The notes beneath the pieces were generated by a model. The model was not told the DNA's origin, did no database searches, and was given only the letters and a program-made list of their open reading frames with translations. DNA of 64,000 nucleotides. It comes from CALKZN01 sp050633785 (GTDB lineage: Bacteria > Pseudomonadota > Gammaproteobacteria > Arenicellales > Arenicellaceae). Of the stretch, positions 1-11,900 are shown piece by piece; positions within the stretch are counted from its first letter, which is position 1, and every line of letters begins with the position of its first letter. Both the position numbers and the translations under genes were made by a program. The stretch lies in contig JBOEHE010000027.1 in NCBI GenBank assembly GCA_050633785.1, positions 41,707-105,706 on the forward strand, given 5' to 3'.

Positions 1-3000
1 GATATTGACCGTTTTGATGCCGATTTTTTTGGATTTCTACCGAGAGAGGCTGAGCTGCTCGACCCAGCACATCGCTTGTATCTAGAGTGCGTGTGGGCGG
101 CTCTTGATGATGCGGGACATAGTAGCACCAACGGGGAACACGTCGGTGTCTACGCGGGTGCGAGCATTAGCATGTATTTGATTCGTAACCTGCTTGAGAA
201 TCGACAGGTTCGACAGAATTGCGATATGAGTCAACTCGTTTTTGCAACCGATAAAGACCATTTAGCCACTCGCACTGCTTATAAATTGGACCTTACCGGC
301 CCAGCCCTGAATATAAATACGGCATGTTCCACATCGCTGGTTGCGGTCCACACAGCGTGTCAAGGTTTGCTTGATTATCATTGTGATATGGCGGTTGCTG
401 GAGGCACTGCGGTATTTCTCCCCCAAGGTGCTGGATATCTAGCCTCTGATGGCGGTATGGCCTCACCCGAAGGTGTTTGCCGGCCTTTTGATCAAGATGC
501 ACAAGGAACGGTGTTTGGAAGTGGTACTGGCGTTGTTGTTCTCAAACGTCATGAAGATGCGGTGCGCGATGGCGACCATATATACGCTTTGATTCGTGGC
601 ACGGCCATAAACAATGACGGTGCAGATAAAGTTGGCTACACCGCCCCAAGTGTGATTGGCCAGGCAGCGGTAATTGCTGAGGCTCAAGCTGTGGCTGACG
701 TCGAACCCCAGAGCATTCAGTACGTGGAAACTCATGGCACTGGTACGCAGTTGGGAGATCCGATTGAAATCAGAGCATTGACGCGCGCGTTTGGAGCCGA
801 TATATCAACGAAGTCTTGTGCGCTTGGCTCGGCCAAAGCAAATATTGGCCATCTTGATGCTGCCTCTGGCATCGCTGGCTTGATTAAAGCGGCTCTGGCT
901 TTACATCATAAAACCATTCCACCGACGCCCAATTTTCGCGTTGCCAATCGAGACATTCGATTTGAAGAAACGCCGTTTTATGTCAATACTGAACTGACTC
1001 AATGGCTGGGCCATGGTGAGCCACGACGTGCTGGGGTTAGCTCATTTGGTATCGGTGGTTCTAATGCTCATGTGATACTTCAAGAGGCCTCAAGTTCTGC
1101 CGCTAGACCTTCATCAAGGCGTCATGAATTATTACTGATGTCTGCAAAAACGGCTGCAGCAGCACAAAAAAATGCTGTCAATATTGGTAACTGGCTGACT
1201 GGCAACCAGGACATTGATTTAGCTAATGCGGCTTATACCTTGGCGATGGGACGTCAGCATTTTCAATATCGAAACGTCATGGTTGTCGATAAAGCGAATG
1301 ATGCAAATGGTTCTGTAAACCCATTGTCAGCAAGCTCACAGACTCCTGTTAAAGCATGCCCAAGTCAGGTTGGTGTGGTTTTCATGTTTACGGGACAAGG
1401 AAGCCAACGCCCATACATGGGTCATGGAATCTATCAGACGGAGCCGATTTTTCGTACTGCACTGGATCATCTTGCGATGCTTTTCGAGCCTCATCTTAGC
1501 CTTGATATACGCGAATTAGTGTTTCCAGACGCTGATGATCAATTTGTCGCTGATACACTGACTCGGACGGTCTACGCTCAAGCGAGTTTATTTGCTATTG
1601 AATATGCTTTGTGTGAGCTGTTGGAACACTGGGGCCTGGTACCAAACGCAATGCTCGGACACAGTTTGGGTGAATATGTGGCAGCAACCCGAGCGGGTGT
1701 GTTTTCTTTACCAGACGCAGTCCGTGTTGTGAGTAAACGCGGGCAACTTATGGATGAAATGCCCACTGGGGCCATGCTGGCAGTGAGTCTATCTGAGCAA
1801 CAGATTACACCGTATCTTGCTGAGTATGATGTCTGCCTTGCCGCTGTGAATGGGCCGGATCAATGCGTAGCCTCAGGCACGACTGCACAAATCGACAGAC
1901 TTTGTGGTGCTCTTGAAGCGGCGTCGGTGCGTGCGGTTAAACTGAATACGTCACATGCCTTTCATTCGCAATTGATGGATGCTGCTCATGCAGCTTTTTT
2001 AAACGAAATATCATCGGTTTCACTATCGGCACCGACAGTGCCTTTCATCTCCAATGTGAGTGGGCAGTGGATCACGCAGGAGCAAGCCACTTCGCCAGCT
2101 TATTGGGCTGATCATTTACGTCAACCCGTACGGTTTGCCGACGGTGTTGACAACTTATTAAAAGGTCGTGACGAGGCGATACTTGAAATTGGTCCGGGCA
2201 GTAGTCTCACGGCATTAGCATCACGCCTGTCTATCGCTGACGGGAGAACTTTATTGCCAAGCTTGCCCGTAATGTCAACGCATGACGAGGTGCCTGCACA
2301 GAACACCGATGATCGAGGCTTACTAACCGCACTGGGTGGTCTTTGGAGTGTTGGTGTCGAGGTTGATTGGGCGGCTTTTCATGACGCTGACAATCGTGCT
2401 CGGATATCTTTACCGACTTACCCCTTTGCGGATACACGCTATTGGGTGCATCCGGATGAACGTTCGAATACTGAATCGAATATGGCGGAAAGTGTCATCG
2501 AGGCCGAATCCATGGATGTGGCCAGCGACGTAATAACAAACTCAGCGGAACCGGTCTCCCAAGCACCAATGGTATCGCCACAAGAGCAACTCACGCTCTT
2601 AGTGGCAGAGGCTTCTGGGCTACCTATGAGTGAGATTCTACCTTCGATTAGTTTTCTCGATCTAGGACTCGATTCATTAAGCATTGTGCAACTCAATCGG
2701 GCCATCAAATCACAATTGGGTGTGGACATTCCGTTTCGACAGTTGTTTGACAAATACCCATCGATTGATTCCATTGTCGACTTCATTGAAGACATGGATG
2801 TAAGTTCAGAGAATGTGCAGCCAGTTTCAACTCAAAGCGTGCAGCTAATGAGTGGTTTACCAGTTCCTCCGGATCTCGACCGCCCCGGTGCTGAAAACCT
2901 TGGACCTGTAGCGCTTGCAAAGAATTCACAAGACGGTGGTTTAAATGCAGTGCAATATGATCACATTGACCAACTCGTTACGCGTTTAACCGATAAAACA

Positions 3001-6000
3001 GTTGATTCGAAACGTATTGCTCAACAGTATCGCCAAGCGCTGGCCGACCCGAGGGTCCCTATGGGCTTTTCTCGGCTCTATAAAGAATTGGCCTATCCCC
3101 TGAGTGTTACTCAAGCATCGGGTTCGACCATTCAGGATTCCGATGGTAATCAATACATTGATTTAGTCATGGGATTCGGGGTGCATTTATTTGGTCATAA
3201 CCCAAGTTTCGTTAATGAGGCGGTTAAAAAAGCTCTGGCGGATTCCCCGCAACTGGTTGGGCCACATCATGAACAGGCTGGCGAAGTTGCTGCCTTGTTC
3301 TGCGAATTGACGGGAATGGAAAGAGCCTCTTTTTGTAATACTGGCTCTGAATCTGTGATGGCAGCATTGCGCATTGCTCGTACGGTTACTGACCGTAATC
3401 GAGTGGTGTTGTTTTCCGGTTCATACCATGGCAATTTTGATACAGTGTTGGTCCGGCGCGCTGGCAAACGAACGGTACCAGTCAGCTTAGGTATACCGCA
3501 AGTAGTGGCCGACGACGTGGTGATTCTGCAATATGGCAGTGAAGCCTCGCTTGAGTATCTTCGCCAACACGGAGATCAGATTGCCGCAGTACTGGTCGAA
3601 CCGGTGCAATGCCGTGAATTGCAATTGCAGCCACGCGCGTTCCTACACGCCTTACGTGAGGTGACGCAAACAGTTGGAGCATTGCTTATCTTCGACGAGG
3701 TTGTGACTGGTTTTCGTGTTGCGCTTGGCGGTGCTCAGGCTTGGTTTGATATCAAAGCCGACCTTGCGACTTATGGCAAGGTACTCGGTGGTGGTTACCC
3801 GATTGGCGTGGTCGCTGGTAAGTCTGAGTATATGGATGCTATCGATGGCGGTATATGGGATTTTGGTGATGATTCCGCACCACCCGCGGAGCAGACTGCG
3901 TTTGCTGGAACGTTTTGCAAACACCCTTTGGCCTTGACCGCTGCTCATGCAGTACTTAAGCATTTGCAGGACGCTGGTCCAAGTTTTCATACTGAGCTTG
4001 CAGAGCGTACCGCGCAACTTGCACAAAGGCTCAATCAAATTCTACTCAAACACCAAGCACCCATCAAGGTTCGACACTTCGCTTCAATACTGGCTTTTAT
4101 GCCTGAACCAGGCCTTCGTGAACCGGATCTCCTTTATTATCACATGCGCGATCACGGAATATCTGTGTGGGGTCAGCGACCTTATTTTCTGTCAACGGAA
4201 CACAGTGATCAAGACTTGGAAGATATTTGTGTGGCTCTCGAAAAGAGCATTTCAGCGCTAAAAGTTGCGGGTTTCATGGAACCAAAGGCTCCAATTAAAA
4301 CACCATTGACGCCTGCTCAGCGCGAAGTCTGGGTGGCTTCACAGATGAGTCATGACATCAGCCGAGCCTATAATACGGTGTCTGCTCTACGCCTGGCTGG
4401 ACCGCTCCATCGTGATGCGGTGACAACGGCCTTGCAGCAACTTGTTGATCGACACCAAGCCTTACGTACTACCTTCAGCTCTGATGGTCTTGAACAATCC
4501 TGTGTCGATACCATGTCGCTTGATGTCGAGTTCATTGAGCTACATCAACAATCAACGAACGATTCGGCATCTCACTTGCAAGAACTGTTGGCAGTGCATG
4601 CTGATCACATTTTCGATCTGGCAAATGGTCCATTGATTAAGGTGGCGTTGTTGCAGAACAAGCCCGACGATCATGTGTTGGTAATTACCACGCACCATAT
4701 TATTTGTGATGGTTTTTCAATGGACGTGGTTCTGCGTGAATTGATCACGCTTTATCTGGCCAATGCGGGTCATTCTGCACAAGCACTTCCTCAAGCGGAT
4801 TTGTTTTCTGACTATGCCAATTGGTTACAGCAAACAAGAGTAGGTGAAAGCGGCAAGGGAACCGATGCATTTTGGCGTTACACTCTTGCTCAGTCTGAAC
4901 TTGACGTACTTGAATTGCCTCTTGATCACCCACGTCCGGCGGTATTAGGTGCTCGCAGTGAACGTGCTATCGCAACCATTCCGGCTGACTTGATGGTGGC
5001 TTTAAAGCGGGTTGGTTCAAGCCATGGAGCAACGCCCTTCATGACATTATTAGCTTGCTTTCAGGTATTGATGCACCGGCTGAGTCAACAAGAAAATGTT
5101 GCAGTTGGTGTGCCGGTCTCAGGTCACGTACTGTCAGGAATGTCTGAGCTGGTTGGGCATTGTGTCAATCTGGTCCCAGTGCGCAGTACGTTTGACACTG
5201 AGCAGTCTTTCCTAGATTTTCTCAGTTCTGTAGTGACTAATTTTCATGATGCTAATGACCATGCTACTGCGACGATCAGTGAATTGGTGGATTTGATCGA
5301 TGCACCGCGAGACCCTTCACGGCCGCCAGTTTGCTCAGTCACATTTAATTATGAGACTTCACCCGATGAGCTTCGCTTTGCAGACATAGTGGTTACTCCA
5401 GTGCCATTTAATAAGCCATTCAGCCAATTTGAACTTATCTGTAATGCTTATGATAATGACGAGGGTTTACGCCTTGAACTGGATTTTAATACTGAGCTGT
5501 TTAAACCTGACACCATTGCTCGATGGCTTGAGCATTTTCAACATCTCATTGAAGGCGTGGTGGCTAAATCGAGTCAAAGTGTTGGTGCTTTGCCTATGCT
5601 CAGCGCTAAACAACAGCAAAGCCTGTGGCCAAGCCCGCCGTCCGAAGCTCCCAGTTATATCGATGCTGAAGCATTAGCCCATGTTTGGTTTGAACATCAA
5701 GTAGAGCAGTTTCCGACCGAAATTGCGATCACGGATGTTGACTCTGGTATAGCCCTGTCGTACCAGGAATTAAACCAACAAGCTAACCGACTTGCACGAC
5801 ATTTATTATCGCAAGGTGCTGGCAAAACTCAGTACGTTGGCGTTTGTATGAGACGCACACCGCAAATTTTGGTTGCATTGTTAGCCATCCTTAAGACCGG
5901 TGCTGCCTATGTGCCAGTTGACACATCTTGGCCTGAACAACGTATTCGGCAAATGTTCAAAGATTGCGAAATTAAGGTTTTGGTCACGGAAGCGTCGTTT

Positions 6001-8898
6001 TCCAGTTTCGCTGATACTGACGACTACCATACTGTTTATTCAGATGACTGTTCTGAAATCGAAACTCACGACAGCGCTAATCTTAACCTTGATATAGACC
6101 CGCAAGATTCAGCCTATGTTATTTATACCTCGGGTTCCACCGGGCAACCTAAAGGTGTGATGGTCAGTCATTTCAATATGACTCGACTGTTCTCAGCTGC
6201 GGCCTTGGAGTTTCAGTTTGAGAACGATGAGGTATGGGCTTGTGTGCACTCCTACGCTTTTGACTTCTCCGTGTGGGAAACGTTTGGGGCCCTTTTTACC
6301 GGAGGTCGTGTCGCGTTGGTGCCACATTGGATGGCGCAATCCCCTGAAGCATTACTCAGTGTTTTGCATGAACAAAAAGTCACGGTTCTGTCGCAAACAC
6401 CAACGGCTTTTCATCAGCTAATAGCCGAAGTAGTCAACCAAAAAGACTCGGTAGCATTGAACTTACGTCATGTGGTCTTTGGCGGTGAAGCGCTGGACCC
6501 TAATACCCTTCGACCCTGGATTGATAGGTATGGTGATGAAAGTCCACGTCTGATCAATATGTACGGCATTACTGAAACAACGGTTCACGTTACACATCGA
6601 CGAATCACAAATGCTGATTTGGATAGCAAAGGTAGCTGCATAGGAGAGCCTTTGTGTGACCTGCGGGTGCTCTTGCTTGACGAGCATATGGCGCCGGTTC
6701 CTGTTGGTGTGCCGGGAGAGATCTATGTCGGTGGTCATGGGTTGGCGCAAGGCTATTTAGGTCAAGCTGAGTTAACGGCTGAACGTTATGTCAGTGACCC
6801 ACAATTTCCCGAACACCGCTTGTATCGGACCGGTGATAAGGCCCGACGTTTGATCAATGGCGACATCGAGTATCTGGGGCGTTTGGATCAGCAAATACAA
6901 CTGCATGGTTATCGCATTGAACTTGCTGAGATCGAAGCTTGCTTATTAAAACATGCCACCGTTGGTCAAGTCGTAACGGTGGTACAGACCAACAACAGTC
7001 CTCGTATCATTGCCTATGTAGTCCCGAGCAGTCATTCAATAGACCGGGCCGCACTGCGTGCGTTTGTGGGTAAAAGGCTACCGTCGTATATGGTTCCCGC
7101 GGTCATTGTTGAACTGTCTGAGTTACCACGGACCTCGACTGGAAAAATTAATCTTAAGGCATTGCCGGAACCCTCAGCAGCGGATGCTGAAACGAATACT
7201 CAAGCGCAGGACACACCGAGCACAGAATCCGAAGAAACACTGTCTGCTATCTGGGCGAAAGCACTGTCTTTACCGGCAATTGGAGTCTACGATAATTTCT
7301 TTGCACTTGGTGGTGACTCAATCATTGCCATTCAAATTGTTTCAAGGGCTCGATCACAAGGGTTTCAATTTACGCCTAAAGATTTATTCCAAAATCCGAC
7401 GGTAAGAGATTTAGTGGCTGTTGTCACATTGGCTGATCAAGCAACGGCTTATATTCGTCCTGAGGTCGGACCAGCTAAGGCGGGACCAATCATATCGTGG
7501 TTTTTTGAGCAACAACCGGCTTATGTTGATCGTTATTGTCAATCATTGCGCTTTGATCTTGCGGTTGATACTGATCCTCGCTTGCTTGAGCAGGCACTGC
7601 GTGCGGTTTGCAATCATCATGACGCTTTTCGTCTGCGTTTAAAGCAAGATCAACAGAGTCACTGGCAACTGCAGTATGCGGATGACAGCCCAATTGACTT
7701 CAAGCTTATTGAACTCGATGACTCCAAGCCTGCTTGTGAACAAGATGATTTTCGCATAGCCAGTGATCAGGCACGTGAGGTGATTGATACTTATGAAGGT
7801 CCCTTGCTGGTTGCTCGCTATTTTAGCACGGGCCATAAGCACGTTGACCGACCCAATACATTGCTTTTGGTTGCGCACCATATAGCCGTGGATGGTGTGA
7901 GTTGGCGTATTCTTGCTGATGATCTGAGCTGCGCTTACGAACAATTGCTTGACGGAGCAGTGGTCAAGCTGCCGCCGGTTACCGCGAGCTATGACAGTTG
8001 GATTGATACTCTTTCACAGCAGGTTGATAGTCCGGAATTTGCATCTAATCGAGAGTATTGGCGAGAGTATTTGGGCCGTCTGCCGAGTAGCCCTCGAATT
8101 GCCAGTGACACTGGCCACGAGGAGCAGGGTATTGTTTCCAGTGAACGATCTGAGCACATTTGTTTGAATTCTGAACGTAGTGATGCGTTGTTGAGTAAGC
8201 TTCCTGAGATTTATCACACGAGTACTCGAGACTTATTGGTGTGCATGTTGGCACGCACACTCACCAGATGGAATAAGTCAGACGAGGTGACGATTAACCT
8301 GGAAGGCCATGGCCGTGATTTGAATGGAGTAGATGCTGATCTGTCACGCACAGTTGGTTGGTTTACCAGTCTCTACCCAGTGACTCTTTCTTTACCGAGC
8401 CAAGAAGCAGAGATGTGTATCAAAACCGTAAAAGAAACACTGCGTGCCATTCCTGACGATGGTATTGGTTATGGAATATTGCGTTATCTGGCGACAGACC
8501 CTGAGCAAGATCTATGTGTTTTACCTGCAAGTGAACCAGATGCGGTATTGAATTATCTCGGCACTGCAGGTACCGACTCAGGTTCAAGATTTGGTGTGAT
8601 CGGCCGAGTTCCTGGCACAGATCAGCACCCGAATGAGCGTCGGCATCACCGTTTTGAGATCGAAGTTATCGCAGGCCCAGACGGGGTTGAGGTTGAGTGG
8701 CGCTATTCTGCCTCTTTGTACACTGCCGAGACCATACAGCAGCTTGTTTCTGCTTTTGTTGAAAACTTGGATGACTTTATCCAAGCCGGACAAGCACCGC
8801 AAGCCAGTGCCTACACTCCGTCTGATTTTCCAGATGCGGGTTTATCCGACGATGGGCTGGCAGCCATTATGGCTGAGCTTGACGGTGCAAGGGGATAG
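1..8898 (+). CDS. Hybrid PKS-NRPS, 5'-truncated: KS-AT-ACP-aminotransferase-C-A(Thr)-PCP-E
   Basis: The reading frame is open from base 1, inside a ketosynthase, so the true start is upstream. In codons counted from base 1: KS to about 355 (active Cys 109, in NTACSTS; His 245 and 284), AT about 455-800 (GHSLG Ser 555; HAFH motif, which predicts malonyl-CoA), ACP (Ser 892), class III PLP aminotransferase about 1000-1420 (Lys 1260 in YGKVLGGG), C about 1433-1870 (HHIICDG), A about 1895-2395, PCP (Ser 2440, GGDSI), and E about 2495-2930 (HHIAVDGVSW, EGHGR, GWFTSLYP). The A-domain code reads D-F-W-S-V-G-M-V-H plus the A10 Lys, close to the classical Thr code. The KS-AT-ACP-aminotransferase block matches the iturin/mycosubtilin arrangement, which turns a beta-keto acyl chain into a beta-amino acyl chain. 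The E domain should give D-(allo-)Thr. The C-terminal tail (YTPSDFP and a short helix) looks like a COM donor for the next protein. Start, loading domains and promoter are outside the window. Confidence 0.97.
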   Translation, partial: DIDRFDADFFGFLPREAELLDPAHRLYLECVWAALDDAGHSSTNGEHVGVYAGASISMYLIRNLLENRQVRQNCDMSQLVFATDKDHLATRTAYKLDLTGPALNINTACSTSLVAVHTACQGLLDYHCDMAVAGGTAVFLPQGAGYLASDGGMASPEGVCRPFDQDAQGTVFGSGTGVVVLKRHEDAVRDGDHIYALIRGTAINNDGADKVGYTAPSVIGQAAVIAEAQAVADVEPQSIQYVETHGTGTQLGDPIEIRALTRAFGADISTKSCALGSAKANIGHLDAASGIAGLIKAALALHHKTIPPTPNFRVANRDIRFEETPFYVNTELTQWLGHGEPRRAGVSSFGIGGSNAHVILQEASSSAARPSSRRHELLLMSAKTAAAAQKNAVNIGNWLTGNQDIDLANAAYTLAMGRQHFQYRNVMVVDKANDANGSVNPLSASSQTPVKACPSQVGVVFMFTGQGSQRPYMGHGIYQTEPIFRTALDHLAMLFEPHLSLDIRELVFPDADDQFVADTLTRTVYAQASLFAIEYALCELLEHWGLVPNAMLGHSLGEYVAATRAGVFSLPDAVRVVSKRGQLMDEMPTGAMLAVSLSEQQITPYLAEYDVCLAAVNGPDQCVASGTTAQIDRLCGALEAASVRAVKLNTSHAFHSQLMDAAHAAFLNEISSVSLSAPTVPFISNVSGQWITQEQATSPAYWADHLRQPVRFADGVDNLLKGRDEAILEIGPGSSLTALASRLSIADGRTLLPSLPVMSTHDEVPAQNTDDRGLLTALGGLWSVGVEVDWAAFHDADNRARISLPTYPFADTRYWVHPDERSNTESNMAESVIEAESMDVASDVITNSAEPVSQAPMVSPQEQLTLLVAEASGLPMSEILPSISFLDLGLDSLSIVQLNRAIKSQLGVDIPFRQLFDKYPSIDSIVDFIEDMDVSSENVQPVSTQSVQLMSGLPVPPDLDRPGAENLGPVALAKNSQDGGLNAVQYDHIDQLVTRLTDKTVDSKRIAQQYRQALADPRVPMGFSRLYKELAYPLSVTQASGSTIQDSDGNQYIDLVMGFGVHLFGHNPSFVNEAVKKALADSPQLVGPHHEQAGEVAALFCELTGMERASFCNTGSESVMAALRIARTVTDRNRVVLFSGSYHGNFDTVLVRRAGKRTVPVSLGIPQVVADDVVILQYGSEASLEYLRQHGDQIAAVLVEPVQCRELQLQPRAFLHALREVTQTVGALLIFDEVVTGFRVALGGAQAWFDIKADLATYGKVLGGGYPIGVVAGKSEYMDAIDGGIWDFGDDSAPPAEQTAFAGTFCKHPLALTAAHAVLKHLQDAGPSFHTELAERTAQLAQRLNQILLKHQAPIKVRHFASILAFMPEPGLREPDLLYYHMRDHGISVWGQRPYFLSTEHSDQDLEDICVALEKSISALKVAGFMEPKAPIKTPLTPAQREVWVASQMSHDISRAYNTVSALRLAGPLHRDAVTTALQQLVDRHQALRTTFSSDGLEQSCVDTMSLDVEFIELHQQSTNDSASHLQELLAVHADHIFDLANGPLIKVALLQNKPDDHVLVITTHHIICDGFSMDVVLRELITLYLANAGHSAQALPQADLFSDYANWLQQTRVGESGKGTDAFWRYTLAQSELDVLELPLDHPRPAVLGARSERAIATIPADLMVALKRVGSSHGATPFMTLLACFQVLMHRLSQQENVAVGVPVSGHVLSGMSELVGHCVNLVPVRSTFDTEQSFLDFLSSVVTNFHDANDHATATISELVDLIDAPRDPSRPPVCSVTFNYETSPDELRFADIVVTPVPFNKPFSQFELICNAYDNDEGLRLELDFNTELFKPDTIARWLEHFQHLIEGVVAKSSQSVGALPMLSAKQQQSLWPSPPSEAPSYIDAEALAHVWFEHQVEQFPTEIAITDVDSGIALSYQELNQQANRLARHLLSQGAGKTQYVGVCMRRTPQILVALLAILKTGAAYVPVDTSWPEQRIRQMFKDCEIKVLVTEASFSSFADTDDYHTVYSDDCSEIETHDSANLNLDIDPQDSAYVIYTSGSTGQPKGVMVSHFNMTRLFSAAALEFQFENDEVWACVHSYAFDFSVWETFGALFTGGRVALVPHWMAQSPEALLSVLHEQKVTVLSQTPTAFHQLIAEVVNQKDSVALNLRHVVFGGEALDPNTLRPWIDRYGDESPRLINMYGITETTVHVTHRRITNADLDSKGSCIGEPLCDLRVLLLDEHMAPVPVGVPGEIYVGGHGLAQGYLGQAELTAERYVSDPQFPEHRLYRTGDKARRLINGDIEYLGRLDQQIQLHGYRIELAEIEACLLKHATVGQVVTVVQTNNSPRIIAYVVPSSHSIDRAALRAFVGKRLPSYMVPAVIVELSELPRTSTGKINLKALPEPSAADAETNTQAQDTPSTESEETLSAIWAKALSLPAIGVYDNFFALGGDSIIAIQIVSRARSQGFQFTPKDLFQNPTVRDLVAVVTLADQATAYIRPEVGPAKAGPIISWFFEQQPAYVDRYCQSLRFDLAVDTDPRLLEQALRAVCNHHDAFRLRLKQDQQSHWQLQYADDSPIDFKLIELDDSKPACEQDDFRIASDQAREVIDTYEGPLLVARYFSTGHKHVDRPNTLLLVAHHIAVDGVSWRILADDLSCAYEQLLDGAVVKLPPVTASYDSWIDTLSQQVDSPEFASNREYWREYLGRLPSSPRIASDTGHEEQGIVSSERSEHICLNSERSDALLSKLPEIYHTSTRDLLVCMLARTLTRWNKSDEVTINLEGHGRDLNGVDADLSRTVGWFTSLYPVTLSLPSQEAEMCIKTVKETLRAIPDDGIGYGILRYLATDPEQDLCVLPASEPDAVLNYLGTAGTDSGSRFGVIGRVPGTDQHPNERRHHRFEIEVIAGPDGVEVEWRYSASLYTAETIQQLVSAFVENLDDFIQAGQAPQASAYTPSDFPDAGLSDDGLAAIMAELDGARG

Positions 8899-8903
8899 GC
8901 CGT

Positions 8904-11900
8904 ATGTCCGACAATAAATTCGAAACCATTTTTCCACTGGCACCGGCGCAGCTTGGAATTTTCTATCAAGCTGGCCTTAATGAGTCGCCGGGGATGCATG
9001 TCGAGCAATCGGTGGTGAGAGTCCGTGGAGCACTCGATTGTAAAGCCTTGGCTCAGGCATGGGAATATGTTGTTCAACAGCGCCCGGTTTTGCGCACCGC
9101 ATTTGTTGGTCGTGACTTGGAAAAACCATTGCAGGTTGTCTTTCGACATGCTGCCTCACCGATGAATGTGGTTGATCATCTTGATGAGTCAAATGTTGAT
9201 ATTGACCTTGAACTTGAGACCATGGCTAAACACGACCGTGAGGCTGGTTTTGACCTTAGAGTAGCACCGTTAATGCGGATGACTGTTGTCTGTATTAACG
9301 CACAAGAATATTGCCTCATCTGGACGCATCATCATATTTTGATGGACGGTTGGTGTATTTCTTTGCTGATGGATGATTTATGGAGCAGTTATGATGCTTA
9401 TTGCGAAAAAAAGCCACCTCAGCTTGCTGCCAGGCGATTGTTTAGCGCTTATGTACAGTGGGTTGAACAAAACAATGTAGAAGACGTACAACGTTTTTGG
9501 GAACAACAGCTTAGAGGCTTTACGACGACGACCCGATTAGGGCGTCCACCCTCAACTGGGCAGACAGTGGTTAATGATGCGTCTTACCAACAGCACGACA
9601 CTCGTGTTGATCGTTTGATTTATGATCGCATCATTGCGCATGCTCGTGAACAGAAAGTCACAATGGCAACGGTAGTCTACGCTGCTTGGGCGAAACTGTT
9701 GGCGGCATATTCAGGTTGCGATGATGTGGTTTTTGGAATCACGGCATCTGGGCGGCCCAGTGAGTTGCAAGGGGTCGAAGATATGATCGGCTTATTTACC
9801 ACCACGCAGCCCTTGCGAGTCATCGTCCCCACTCAGCAGAGTGATAACTGGTTACCGCAATTGCAGGCACAGCATCAAGAACAAGCACAAGTGGGTGGTT
9901 ATTGCAGCACCGGCGATATACACAATTGGTCAGAGTTACCTGGACGTGAACCCTTATTTGATAGTGTTGTGGTGGTTGAGAATTATCCGATCTCGGCAGA
10001 AGCGTTGAATCGCAGTGGACTCCAATTCAGTATTGACGAACGTCCGTCAGTGGGAGCCAGAACTGGTTACGCGATCGCCTTGTTAGTGACACCGGGAGCT
10101 GAATTAGATATACAAATTGTGGTCGATGGCAGTCGTTTTGAGCCAGGGAGTGCCAAAAAAATCACCGACCATCTGGTGCAAATATTGCCGTTAATTGTTG
10201 CGCCTGGTAATCAAGGTGAAACTCCCTTTACCAACATGCCTGTTAACCAAGTGCCAGTCTGTTTTCCGGCGCAGTGGCAACTCGCTCTTACAGAACAGCA
10301 AGCCCCATCAACAGAAACCGAAGCTATCCTAGCCAATATATGGGCCGAGGTTCTTGGTATTGCTTCAGTGGGTGTGACTGATGACTTTTTCGATCTTGGC
10401 GGCCACTCGCTGATTGCCGCACAAATTGTTAATCGGGTAGGGCAGCGCTTTTCTCGATCAGTGCCGTTACGAATGTTGTTTGAACACCGTACGGTGAGTC
10501 AGTTATCGCAAGCCTTACTCGACACTGAAGTGAACACTGTTAAGCCTGTTGTTTTGCAATCAATTGCGGGCAATGACGATCCCGTCCCAGCGTCTTTCAA
10601 TCAGGAACGGGTGTGGTTTATTGACCAATTGGGCAAGGGCGGTAGTGCGGCGTATTGTGAGCAGGGAGCGATACGCTTATCTGGCCAATTAGTCGAAGAA
10701 GCTCTTGCGCAGGCGTTGCGTTTATTGTGTGTGCGGCATGAATCATTACGCACAAGTTTCGTCGCTGGCAAAGAGGGTCTACAGCAGAAAGTGGGTGACG
10801 CCCCTGAGCAATTTATGAACAGGGTTGATTTGTGCCAATGGGTTGATCCGACAGAGCAACAGCAACAACTTCTTTCGGCAATCGAACACGATCGACAAAT
10901 TCCTTTTGCGCTGGCTACTGGCCCTTTATGGCGTGCAACACTGTTTCATCTTAGTAATGACGAACATGTGTTGCTACTCAGCATCCATCACATTATTACC
11001 GATGGTTGGTCACATGCATTGCTATTTAGAGAACTCGGCGAGTTATATCTCGCCGAACGCGATGCACGCCCGGCTCGACTTAACACTCCGACGATACGGT
11101 TTGCTGACTTTGCCGTTTGGCAACGCCAGCTTCTCAGTGGTCCGAGATTGGAGCAAGAGTTGACATATTGGCGTCAACTCCTGGATTCTGCGCCTCCTGT
11201 AACCACGTTTCCCAGCGATTTTCAACGACCGGCGGTACAGCAATATCGAGGTGCTAAAGTTCAACATAAGCTGGCAGCCTCGTTAAGTCATGACCTGCAA
11301 ACCTATGCTAGAGAGCAAGGTGTAAGTGAATTTATGGTGTTTGTTGCCGCGTTCAGTAGCTTGCTATACCGTTATTCCGGCCAGACTGATTTAGTCATTG
11401 GTACTCCGGTTGCTGGGCGCCCAGAGCCTTCATTAGAGGATATTGTTGGCTTCTTTGTTAACACATTAGTGTTGCGAACCGATGTGTCTGGCAAGCCGTC
11501 TTTGAATGAATTAGTCGACCGGGTTAAGGACATTGCTCTGGATGCTTTTGCACATCAGGATACGCCCTTTGATAAAATTGTTGAAGCCGTCACGACTGAG
11601 CGTAGCCTCAATAGAAACCCGCTGTTTCAGGTCTTCATTAATATGCTCAACCATCCGAATGTCGGACTTGATCTTGAAGGACTGCACATCGAAGAATTGG
11701 AGATTCCCGATTCCACTTCGATGTTTGATCTCACACTGTATATCCAGCCTCAGGAAGAGTGTTTGCAATTGGCATTGTTGTACGATCGCGACTTGTTTGA
11801 GCCAAATCGCATGCAAACGGCTTTGGTGCACCTTGAAGAACTGTTGTTTCAGGCCATTGCTGAACCCGATCAGCCCATAGACTCAATAGTTCTGTCGGGT

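Noticed and set aside
2439..2795. Antisense reading frames across the megasynthase genes, such as this one
   Set aside because: Their sequences show no family features and mirror the codon bias of the real genes on the other strand.
76..8898. ATG at 76 as the start of the first gene
   Set aside because: The ketosynthase homology continues to base 1 in the same frame (FDADFFGFLPREAELLDPAH); the gene is truncated by the window edge.
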